DNA of 64,000 nucleotides, taken from Dysgonomonas sp. PF1-14. GTDB taxonomy: Bacteria > Bacteroidota > Bacteroidia > Bacteroidales > Dysgonomonadaceae. A program made the translations under genes and the position numbers. Location: assembly GCF_029892965.1 (NCBI RefSeq), contig NZ_JARXWN010000007.1, forward strand, positions 1 through 64,000. The letters run 5' to 3'. This document shows positions 18,262-25,068 of the stretch, in pieces. Under the pieces are notes generated by a model that saw nothing but the letters and a program-made list of their open reading frames with translations, was not told the origin of the DNA and did no database searches. Each line of letters starts with the position of its first letter. The stretch's first letter is position 1.

Positions 18262-18373
18262 ATCAAAGCAATTGTTTCAGTGGACATTGCTTGCGGTAAG
18301 AACAAAGAAAAGAAGTGATTCCTTTACAGAGTTTCTTAAGCCTTATTCCTCGAAAGCTGTCCGAATATATACT

Positions 18374-18641
18374 TTGCAGGTCTTCTGACTTACTCCATCT
18401 TTGAGCATCCTTCCCAATATTCAGTTAACAGCGAGCAGTTAACAGTTAACAAAAATGATAACTATAACTGACGACTGATTACTGTCAATCAGTGGAACTG
18501 GTTTTGCTCAAGGACTTTTTTCAGTATTTATGTTAACTGATGACTGTTAACTGTTCACTGAAAAGAGCTTACAGCAGCGGGTCTGTTCAGGACTTACACC
18601 TGATTCCCTTTTCATCCGTTCTGACTTAACGTCTTGGAACA
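18374..18641 (-). ncRNA. Cobalamin riboswitch (enlarged)
   Basis: Read on the minus strand, it contains the B12-box region AAGGGAATCAGGTG...AGTCCTG...ACCCGCTGCTGTAA (within about 18568-18612) and ends in GTCAGAAGACCTGC (18375-18391), both diagnostic of the class. At about 268 nt it is longer than usual. The extra length comes from AACAGTTAAC-type repeats at about 18422-18450 and 18531-18560, which are mostly complementary (about 23 of 29) and could form a long peripheral stem. It controls btuB and probably the genes after it. Confidence 0.93.
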
Positions 18642-18649
18642 AAGCACTG

Positions 18650-18657
18650 CAAAGATA
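18650..18657 (-). promoter_or_regulatory. -7 promoter element for the riboswitch-btuB transcript
   Basis: Minus-strand TATCTTTG, exact TAnnTTTG match, just upstream of the riboswitch 5' end. Confidence 0.6.
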
Positions 18658-18721
18658 GGAATAATAGTTGTGATTTTTAAGGCAAACGTATCAAAATTAT
18701 TGGATTGTATTTGGATGCTTA

Positions 18722-18785
18722 TAGGGGCGGAATATCTTCCGCCCGCAGACTTTTTCTGTTTCGGGCGGAAGATATTCCGCCCCTA
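18722..18785. repeat. Perfect 24-bp inverted repeat of the GTAGGGGCG family
   Basis: Left arm 18722-18745 and right arm 18762-18785 are exact reverse complements around a 16-base loop. Each arm is itself palindromic (GGGCGGAA, four bases, TTCCGCCC). A related palindrome, GGGCGTAA-GATA-TTACGCCC then CCTAC, lies at 28477-28500. It could fold into a cruciform or strong RNA hairpin between the diverging btuB and aminotransferase transcripts. Confidence 0.85.
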
Positions 18786-18869
18786 CAAACGGTTAAAGCA
18801 ATTATGTTTATTTTCATGCGTTTGTCCTAAATTCATAATTCATAATTTATAATTCATAACTATTATTCC

Positions 18870-18877
18870 TATCTTTG
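18870..18877 (+). promoter_or_regulatory. -7 promoter element for the aminotransferase operon
   Basis: TATCTTTG matches TAnnTTTG, 38 bases before the ATG at 18916. It follows an AT-rich TTCATAATTTATAATTC spacer repeat. Confidence 0.55.
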
Positions 18878-18915
18878 CGTCTTATTGTTAAAGAAATACA
18901 TTATATAATTGCATT

Positions 18916-20112
18916 ATGCCACATATTTCGCAACGGGGTGTAGAGATGCCAAACTCTCCCATCAGAAAACTGGCTCCTTTGTCCGACTCAGCAAAAGCTA
19001 GGGGACTGAAAGTGTATCACCTTAATATCGGTCAGCCCGATCTGCCGACACCCGATGAAGCGCTTGATGCGATACGCAATATCGACCGCAAAATACTGGA
19101 ATATAGTCCCAGCGACGGTTATCGTTCATACAGAGAGAAACTAGTCGGTTACTATGCGAAATACAATATAAATGTATCGGCCGATGATATTATCATTACC
19201 ACAGGCGGATCGGAAGCCGTTCTGTTCGCTTTTCTTGCATGCCTCAATCCGGGCGATGAAATAATTGTGCCTGAGCCGGCTTATGCTAACTATATGGCGT
19301 TTGCGGTATCAGCAGGAGCCGTTATACGCCCTGTTTCGTCTACTATAGAGGAGGGGTTTGCACTGCCTCCGGTGGAGAAGTTTGAAGAACTGATCAATGA
19401 ACGGACAAAAGGAATTATGATCTGTAATCCGAATAATCCGACAGGTTATTTGTATTCCCGCGCTGAAATGAACCAGATAAAACATCTGGTACAGAAATAT
19501 GACTTATACCTTTTCTCTGACGAAGTATATCGTGAATTTATCTATACCAACTCGCCTTATATTTCGGCTTGCCATCTGGTAGGCATCGAAGAAAATGTAG
19601 TGCTTATCGATTCGGTTTCCAAACGATACAGTGAGTGTGGTATTCGTATCGGTGCACTGATAACAAAGAATAAAGAGCTTCGCAAAACACTGATGAAATT
19701 CTGTCAGGCACGCCTTAGTCCGCCGCTTATAGGACAGATTGCAGCAGAAGCATCACTGGATGCCAGTCCCGACTATCTGCGCGATACGTATGATGAATAC
19801 GTCGAACGGCGTAAATTCCTTATCGACAGGCTCAATCGTATTCCCGGTGTATATTCACCTATCCCGATGGGAGCGTTTTATACGGTAGCACGACTTCCGG
19901 TAGACGATGCAGATGAATTTTGTGCTTGGTGCCTTTCCGATTTCGAGTACGAAGGACAGACGGTGTTTATGGCGCCTGCATCCGGTTTTTATACCACTCC
20001 CGGTTTAGGCAGGAATGAGGTGCGTATAGCCTATGTGCTCAATAAGGAAGATTTGGCTAATGCGTTGACAGTTTTGGAAAAGGCATTGGAAACATATAAT
20101 TCACTAAAATAA
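18916..20112 (+). CDS. Class I/II PLP-dependent aminotransferase
   Basis: A 398-residue cytoplasmic fold-type I aminotransferase of the aspartate aminotransferase superfamily. The N-terminal NIGQPDLPTP motif, the cofactor-contacting TTGGSEAV (~93-100), NPNNPTGYLYS and SDEVYREF precede the Schiff-base lysine in SVSKRYSECGIRIG (~K236). The arginine in RNEVRIAY near the C-terminus would bind the substrate carboxylate. The preferred amino acid cannot be told from sequence. It heads a tight operon: the next ORF begins on the base after its stop, and that ORF overlaps rdgB. Confidence 0.88.
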   Translation: MPHISQRGVEMPNSPIRKLAPLSDSAKARGLKVYHLNIGQPDLPTPDEALDAIRNIDRKILEYSPSDGYRSYREKLVGYYAKYNINVSADDIIITTGGSEAVLFAFLACLNPGDEIIVPEPAYANYMAFAVSAGAVIRPVSSTIEEGFALPPVEKFEELINERTKGIMICNPNNPTGYLYSRAEMNQIKHLVQKYDLYLFSDEVYREFIYTNSPYISACHLVGIEENVVLIDSVSKRYSECGIRIGALITKNKELRKTLMKFCQARLSPPLIGQIAAEASLDASPDYLRDTYDEYVERRKFLIDRLNRIPGVYSPIPMGAFYTVARLPVDDADEFCAWCLSDFEYEGQTVFMAPASGFYTTPGLGRNEVRIAYVLNKEDLANALTVLEKALETYNSLK

Positions 20113-20472
20113 GTGAATAAAGATATTAATATAGGGCAGAATGAATGGATTGAGTGGATTGATCCTGATCTTACAATAAAACCATTCAATATTGATATAT
20201 TACTTGAGCCAACATGGGAATTTTGGAAATCAATGGAAACTGAATGTGTTGCTGAATGCTGTGGAATTGATGCTTTTTATTTTGATCTCCGGAATATACA
20301 AAAAGCATTGCTATGCGTTGACAAACTGGAATTAAAGAAACAAATAGAATGTTTGAAAGAAGAAATATCAAGAAGTCATCATTCTGTACTAATCTCTTAT
20401 AAATTTAATAATCTGTTTGAAAAATCTGTTTTTATTCAATTACTTGATCATATACTGCAAAATATAAAATGA
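20113..20472 (+). CDS. Small protein of unknown function (possibly DUF6331-like)
   Basis: A 119-residue soluble protein that starts at GTG on the base after the aminotransferase TAA and ends in a 4-base ATGA overlap with rdgB. The next in-frame ATG is far inside, so GTG is the only sensible start. A striking segment is [17 protein letters not shown] (~42-58), with a Cys-x3-Cys-Cys cluster that could bind metal. I loosely recall a similar CVAECCG motif in DUF6331 proteins. The tight junctions on both sides argue that it is translated. No function is assigned. Confidence 0.65.
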   Translation: MNKDINIGQNEWIEWIDPDLTIKPFNIDILLEPTWEFWKSMETECVAECCGIDAFYFDLRNIQKALLCVDKLELKKQIECLKEEISRSHHSVLISYKFNNLFEKSVFIQLLDHILQNIK

Positions 20473-21050
20473 AACAAAAACTTGTATTTGCCACCAATAA
20501 CGCTCACAAACTCGAAGAAGTAAGAGAAGTTGTCGGCGATAAATTCAATATACTCAGCTTGCAGGACATCGGTTGCCATGAAGATATAGCCGAAACAGGC
20601 GAAACCCTTGAAGAGAACGCCCTTATTAAAGTGAGATATGTAAAAGAAAAATACGGCTATGACTGCTTTGGTGACGATACAGGTCTCGAAGTAGAAGCTC
20701 TGAATGGCGCACCCGGCGTTTATTCGGCACGCTATGCCGGAGACGGACACGATGCTAAAGCCAATATGAAGAAATTGCTCCATGAACTAAATGGTGTCGA
20801 AAATCGCAGGGCTTGTTTCCGTTCGGTAATAGCTCTTATCTCAGATGGAAAGGAATATTTATTCGAAGGACGTATAGACGGAGACATCCTCACCGAAGAA
20901 CATGGTACAGCAGGTTTCGGTTACGATCCTGTATTTCGTCCCATTGGCTATAAGTACACATTCGCTGAGCTGGGTATGGATGTAAAGAATGAGATCAGTC
21001 ATCGTGCTTTGGCAGTAAAAAAGCTATGTGAGTTTTTAGATAAGATATAA
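20469..21050 (+). CDS. rdgB: Non-canonical purine NTP pyrophosphatase (RdgB/HAM1)
   Basis: A 193-residue cytoplasmic house-cleaning enzyme that hydrolyses dITP/ITP and XTP to monophosphates. The opening [12 protein letters not shown] is the family's substrate-binding loop, followed by [15 protein letters not shown] and the catalytic [23 protein letters not shown]. The C-terminal part has GFGYDPVF and the [11 protein letters not shown] tail. Length matches the ~195-residue norm. It overlaps the preceding small ORF by 4 bases, which suggests translational coupling. Confidence 0.95.
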   Translation: MKQKLVFATNNAHKLEEVREVVGDKFNILSLQDIGCHEDIAETGETLEENALIKVRYVKEKYGYDCFGDDTGLEVEALNGAPGVYSARYAGDGHDAKANMKKLLHELNGVENRRACFRSVIALISDGKEYLFEGRIDGDILTEEHGTAGFGYDPVFRPIGYKYTFAELGMDVKNEISHRALAVKKLCEFLDKI

Positions 21051-21085
21051 CTCCGAATTAAGGCTATTTCCGTTTCACTACGAAT

Positions 21086-21093
21086 TATTTTTG
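21086..21093 (+). promoter_or_regulatory. -7 promoter element for the S1/P1 nuclease
   Basis: TATTTTTG matches TAnnTTTG, 49 bases upstream of the ATG at 21143. Confidence 0.45.
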
Positions 21094-21142
21094 TACATTT
21101 ACGAGGTGAAAAAATCGAATAATAAAGTACAAAATAAGTAAT

Positions 21143-21937
21143 ATGAAAAAGATTCTGATTGTAATAGTCTTGCTCACAGCAATATTGCTGCCGAGAGAGG
21201 TTCAGGCATGGGGAACCACAGGGCACAGGGTGATAGCCCAGATAGCAGAGAAAAATATAAAATCGTCGACAAAGAGAAAAATAGATAAGCTTCTGGATAA
21301 TTACCCGATGGCATATTGGGCTAATTGGGCTGACTTTATCAAATCTGATACTACGGGTCGGTGGAAGCATACACATATCTGGCATTTTGTGAATGCTCCC
21401 GGAGGATTGGACAGGCAAGGTTATATCGACTTTATCAAAAATACACCACAGCAGAATGTGTATAGCGAAATTCCTAAATTGGAAGCTATTATACAGAATA
21501 AAAATTCATCCGACGATGAGAAGCGCATAGCACTTTACTTCCTTGTTCATTTGGTAGGTGATGCACATCAGCCGATGCACATGGGACGCGAAGAAGATCT
21601 GGGTGGTAATAAAATTTCTGTTACATGGTTTCGCAATCCTACCAATATACATAGTGTGTGGGATTCCCGAATTGTAGATAACGAAAACTACAGTTATACA
21701 GAATATGCAAATATCCTCAACTCGATAAGCAAAGATAAGAAACGAGCCTTACAGGCCGGTACACTCGAAGACTGGATGTATGATACTTACATATTGGCAA
21801 ACGATGTATATGCCAATATATCCAACGGTGCGGAGTTGTCTTACGCATACAGTTACCGATACAAATATGTAATGGAAGAGCAGTTACAGAAAGGAGGGCT
21901 GCGTTTGGCCGTTATTCTCGACCGCATATTTAAATAA
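21143..21937 (+). CDS. Secreted S1/P1-type zinc nuclease
   Basis: A 264-residue exported phosphodiesterase/3'-nucleotidase. A signal peptide (~1-22) ends at VQA, leaving a mature N-terminus beginning WGTTGHR; the first Trp and the following His are trinuclear zinc ligands in this family. Other ligand motifs are WADFIK, HTHIWHFVN, LVHLVGDAHQPMHMG and GGNKISVTW...NIHSVWDS. The fold is all-helical. It probably degrades single-stranded nucleic acid or nucleotides in the periplasm for nutrient recovery. It has its own promoter and terminator. Confidence 0.92.
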   Translation: MKKILIVIVLLTAILLPREVQAWGTTGHRVIAQIAEKNIKSSTKRKIDKLLDNYPMAYWANWADFIKSDTTGRWKHTHIWHFVNAPGGLDRQGYIDFIKNTPQQNVYSEIPKLEAIIQNKNSSDDEKRIALYFLVHLVGDAHQPMHMGREEDLGGNKISVTWFRNPTNIHSVWDSRIVDNENYSYTEYANILNSISKDKKRALQAGTLEDWMYDTYILANDVYANISNGAELSYAYSYRYKYVMEEQLQKGGLRLAVILDRIFK

Positions 21938-21956
21938 AACCCAATAAAAAAATAGC

Positions 21957-21985
21957 AATAGCGTCTTTTTACAGGCGCTATTTTT
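21957..21985 (+). terminator. Terminator after the S1/P1 nuclease
   Basis: AATAGCG and CGCTATT pair around a 12-base loop, leading into a T-run, 20 bases after the stop codon. Confidence 0.7.
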
Positions 21986-22168
21986 AGTTTGTACAAATAG
22001 TATTAATTGATAAAGTTTCCCTTTTGATTGATACCATAAAACAATCTAAATTTTAATGATTTAAAATAGTTTGTTCATTGATTATTTTGTAATTTCGCAG
22101 CGCGAAAGCAAAGAGCCTTAAGAGAACAATAAAGAACAATATAAATCATACATTTTAAAAGAAAAACA

Positions 22169-23665
22169 ATGGCTTTAAAATTTATGACTGCTGAAGAGGC
22201 AGCATCACTCATTAACAACAACGACAATGTCGGATTTAGCGGATTCACACACGCGGGATGTCCTAAGGTAGTTCCCGGATTTATTGCTAAACGTGCGGAA
22301 GAAGAACATGCAAAGGGAAACCCTTTCAAAATTAATGTTTTCACAGGTGCATCTACCGGTGACAAGTTGGATGGAGTTTTAACGCGGGCAAATGCTATTA
22401 ATTTTCGCGCACCATACCAGACAAACAAAAGTATGCGTGAAGCTATCAACAATGGAGAAGTAAAATTTGCAGATCTACATCTATCGACACTGGCTCAGGA
22501 TATACGCTACGGTTTCTATGGCCAGATGGATTATGCTATCATCGAAGCCTGCGATGTTACCGAAGATGGTGAAATCGTTCCTACATGCGGTGTTGGTATA
22601 TCACCTACAGTAAGCCGTTTAGCTAAAAAAGTGATAGTAGAGCTGAATACATGGAACCCGAAAGAAATGCGCGGTATGCACGATATACCTGAGCCTCTTG
22701 ATCCGCCAAAACGCGGAGATATCCCTGTTTATGCGGTTCGCGACAGAGTGGGTAAGAATTTCATTAAAATAGACCCTGAAAAAATAATTGTAGTAAAAAC
22801 TCACGAAGAAAACGAAGGTAGCGGTTTCGCTCCTGTGGATGAGGTTACTGCTAAGATCGGTGCTAATGTAGCCGAATTCTTCATTAAAGAAATGGCGGAA
22901 GGCCGTATGCCTAAAACATTCCTCCCTATCCAGTCGGGAGTAGGTAATATTGCCAATGCTGTATTAGCAGCAATGGGCGATAGTAAAGAAATTCCTGATT
23001 TTGAGGTCTACACTGAGGTTATTCAGGATGCCGTTATCGGTCTGATGGAGTCGGGGCGCGTTAAGTTTGCAAGCGGATGTTCTTTGACTGTAAGTAATCC
23101 TTGTATCGAACATATATACAAAAATCTGGACTTCTTCAAGGAAAGAATAGTGCTTCGTCCGTCCGAATATTCAAATAACCCTGAAGTTGTTCGCCGTCTC
23201 GGTATTATCGCTATCAATACTGCTATTGAAGCTGATATTTACGGTAATATCAATTCAACTCATGTGATGGGAACAAAAATGATGAATGGTATTGGTGGAT
23301 CGGGTGATTTCACGCGCAGTGCATATCTGTCGATATTTGTAACCCCTTCTGTAGCGAAAGACGGAAAGATAAGCTGTATAGTACCGTTAGTATCTCACGA
23401 AGATCACAGCGAACACTCTGTGAAAATTATCATATCAGAATACGGAGTGGCAGACCTTCGCGGAAAATGTCCGGAAGATCGTGCTCAGGAGATTATCAAC
23501 AAATGTGCTCACCCTGATTATCGCCCGTTGTTGCAGGAATATATCAAAAATGCACCTAAAGGGCACACCCGTTTCGATATGTATAACGCTTTTGGTTTTC
23601 ACGAAGCATTTGCTGAAACAGGTGATATGAAAAATGTGAAATGGAGAAAGCCGAATAAGGCATAA
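22169..23665 (+). CDS. Acetyl-CoA hydrolase/transferase family protein (probable succinate/acetate CoA-transferase)
   Basis: A 498-residue cytoplasmic class I CoA-transferase. The N-terminal half opens with MTAEEAASLINNNDNVGFSGFTHAG and contains GASTGDKLDGVL. The C-terminal half carries the catalytic glutamate in EVYTEVIQDAVIGLMESG, followed by GCSL and GIGGSGDFTRSAYLSIF. Length matches the ~500-residue Cat1/AarC-type enzymes. In fermenting Bacteroidales it would move CoA between succinate, acetate or propionate and so save ATP. Substrate choice is not visible. An imperfect promoter (TTTG at 22070, TAATTTCG at 22090) precedes it and a strong terminator follows. Confidence 0.9.
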   Translation: MALKFMTAEEAASLINNNDNVGFSGFTHAGCPKVVPGFIAKRAEEEHAKGNPFKINVFTGASTGDKLDGVLTRANAINFRAPYQTNKSMREAINNGEVKFADLHLSTLAQDIRYGFYGQMDYAIIEACDVTEDGEIVPTCGVGISPTVSRLAKKVIVELNTWNPKEMRGMHDIPEPLDPPKRGDIPVYAVRDRVGKNFIKIDPEKIIVVKTHEENEGSGFAPVDEVTAKIGANVAEFFIKEMAEGRMPKTFLPIQSGVGNIANAVLAAMGDSKEIPDFEVYTEVIQDAVIGLMESGRVKFASGCSLTVSNPCIEHIYKNLDFFKERIVLRPSEYSNNPEVVRRLGIIAINTAIEADIYGNINSTHVMGTKMMNGIGGSGDFTRSAYLSIFVTPSVAKDGKISCIVPLVSHEDHSEHSVKIIISEYGVADLRGKCPEDRAQEIINKCAHPDYRPLLQEYIKNAPKGHTRFDMYNAFGFHEAFAETGDMKNVKWRKPNKA

Positions 23666-23694
23666 TCATAAGATTTCTGAGAATAAATAAGATC

Positions 23695-23727
23695 AGCCTT
23701 TCGGTTTTCCAATCGAAAGGCTTTTCT
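23695..23727 (+). terminator. Terminator after the CoA-transferase
   Basis: AGCCTTTCG (23695-23703) pairs perfectly with CGAAAGGCT (23714-23722), followed by TTTCTTT. Confidence 0.85.
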
Positions 23728-23802
23728 TTGTAAATCGGATTAAGAGTTAAATCGGTTTAGTTATAACTCATAATTTATAACTTATAATTCATAATTGATT
23801 AA

Positions 23803-24516
23803 ATGACTGTTCTCTACGAAGACAACCATATCATCATTGTCAACAAGACTGTATCGGAAATCGTGCAGGGAGACAAGACGGGCGATAAACCCCTTTCGGA
23901 AATCGTAAAAGAGTATCTGAAAGAGAAATATAACAAGCCGGGAAATGTGTTTATCGGTGTCACCCATCGTCTCGATCGTCCTACAAGCGGGATTGTGATC
24001 TTTGCCAAAACGAGTAAAGCTCTGCCCCGCCTTAACGATATGTTCAAGAATAAAGAGGTAAGCAAGACCTACTGGGCAATAGTGAAAAACGCGCCAAAAC
24101 AAACCGAAGGCACATTAAAGCACTATCTGGTGAGGAACGAGAAGCAGAACAAGTCTTATGCTTACGATACGGAGAAACCGAATTCCAAACTAGCAATACT
24201 GCATTATAAGACTATAGCCCGTTCGGATAATTACAATCTGCTCGAAATAGATTTGGAGACCGGACGACATCATCAGATACGTTGCCAACTGGCAAAAATA
24301 GGTTGCCCGATAAAAGGCGACCTTAAATATGGAGCAGAGCGTTCCAATCCCGATGGGGGAATCAGCCTGCATGCGCGTAAAGTGTCGTTCATTCATCCTG
24401 TATCGAAAGAACGGGTAGAAGTAACTGCGCCTGTACCGGAAGATAATTTGTGGAAAGCATTTCAATCGACAGAAGAGCCTCACGCAAAGACGCAAAGACG
24501 CAAAGACAAAGAATAA
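23803..24516 (+). CDS. RluA-family pseudouridine synthase, C-terminus built from a dispersed repeat
   Basis: A 237-residue RNA-modifying enzyme without an S4 domain. The catalytic motif HRLDRPTSGIVIFAKTSKAL (~46-65) contains the nucleophilic Asp; ETGRHHQIRCQLAKIGCPI and SLHARKVSFIHP are further family motifs. It would isomerise uridine in rRNA or tRNA; the target site is unknown. The last codons (HAKTQRRKDKE) are translated from a CGCAAAGACGCAAAG repeat that runs into the gene, so the natural C-terminus has probably been replaced or extended. The GxxExxY gene follows 103 bases later. Confidence 0.9.
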   Translation: MTVLYEDNHIIIVNKTVSEIVQGDKTGDKPLSEIVKEYLKEKYNKPGNVFIGVTHRLDRPTSGIVIFAKTSKALPRLNDMFKNKEVSKTYWAIVKNAPKQTEGTLKHYLVRNEKQNKSYAYDTEKPNSKLAILHYKTIARSDNYNLLEIDLETGRHHQIRCQLAKIGCPIKGDLKYGAERSNPDGGISLHARKVSFIHPVSKERVEVTAPVPEDNLWKAFQSTEEPHAKTQRRKDKE

Positions 24517-25062
24517 TCTTTTTTAGTCTACTTTATATTAACATTTTTGTATCATTATTTCTTTAGATTTATAAAAAAACATTTCTTTGCGTCTTTGCGT
24601 GAACTATAATAAATGTGTTATGACAGAAAATGAGATTTCAAAATACATTGTGGATGCAGCTTATTGTATACATTCAGAATTAGGACCTGGATTATTGGAG
24701 TCCGTTTATGAAGAAATCATGTATTATGAATTAACAATACAAGATATGAAAGTAGAAAGACAAAAAGAATTGCCCGTAGTATGGGATGGATTAAAAATGG
24801 ATTTAGGTTTCCGTACCGATCTGATCGTTGAAGATAAAGTTATTGTAGAATTGAAATCCATTGAGAAAGTTTCTCCCGTACATTATAAGCAGTTACAAAC
24901 ATATTTGAAAATTACAGAAATGAAATTAGGTTTACTCATAAATTTTAATGAAAACCTGATTAAAGATGGAATAAAGAGAATTGTAAATAATTTATAATAA
25001 AGAATTCACATAGGTCAAATTATAGGTATTTATTCTTTGCGCCTTTGCGTCTTTGCGAGAAA
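24481..25062. repeat. CGCAAAGACGCAAAG repeats bracketing the GxxExxY gene
   Basis: CACGCAAAGACGCAAAGACG lies at 24481-24500, in the 3' end of the RluA-type gene. The inverted form TTTGCGTCTTTGCGTG lies at about 24587-24602, just before the GxxExxY gene. Another inverted unit, TTTGCGCCTTTGCGTCTTTG, lies at about 25038-25058, just before tex. A solitary unit occurs near 8004-8025. The units delimit a cassette of about 0.5 kb. Confidence 0.8.
24620..24997 (+). CDS. GxxExxY protein (PD-(D/E)XK-like fold)
   Basis: A 125-residue small protein from MTENEISKYIVDAAYCIHSELGPG. The signature G-L-L-E-S-V-Y-E-E gives the family its name. The segment FRTDLIVEDKVIVELKSIE has the D...E-x-K spacing of PD-(D/E)XK nucleases, and LQTYLKITEMKLGLLINFN completes the core. 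Family members are common in Bacteroidota and other phyla, and no activity is established that I can cite. I chose 24620 because eleven upstream in-frame codons would be read from the repeat. Repeats flank it on both sides, as often seen for this family, which suggests a mobile cassette. Confidence 0.9.
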   Translation: MTENEISKYIVDAAYCIHSELGPGLLESVYEEIMYYELTIQDMKVERQKELPVVWDGLKMDLGFRTDLIVEDKVIVELKSIEKVSPVHYKQLQTYLKITEMKLGLLINFNENLIKDGIKRIVNNL

Positions 25063-25068
25063 AAATAA

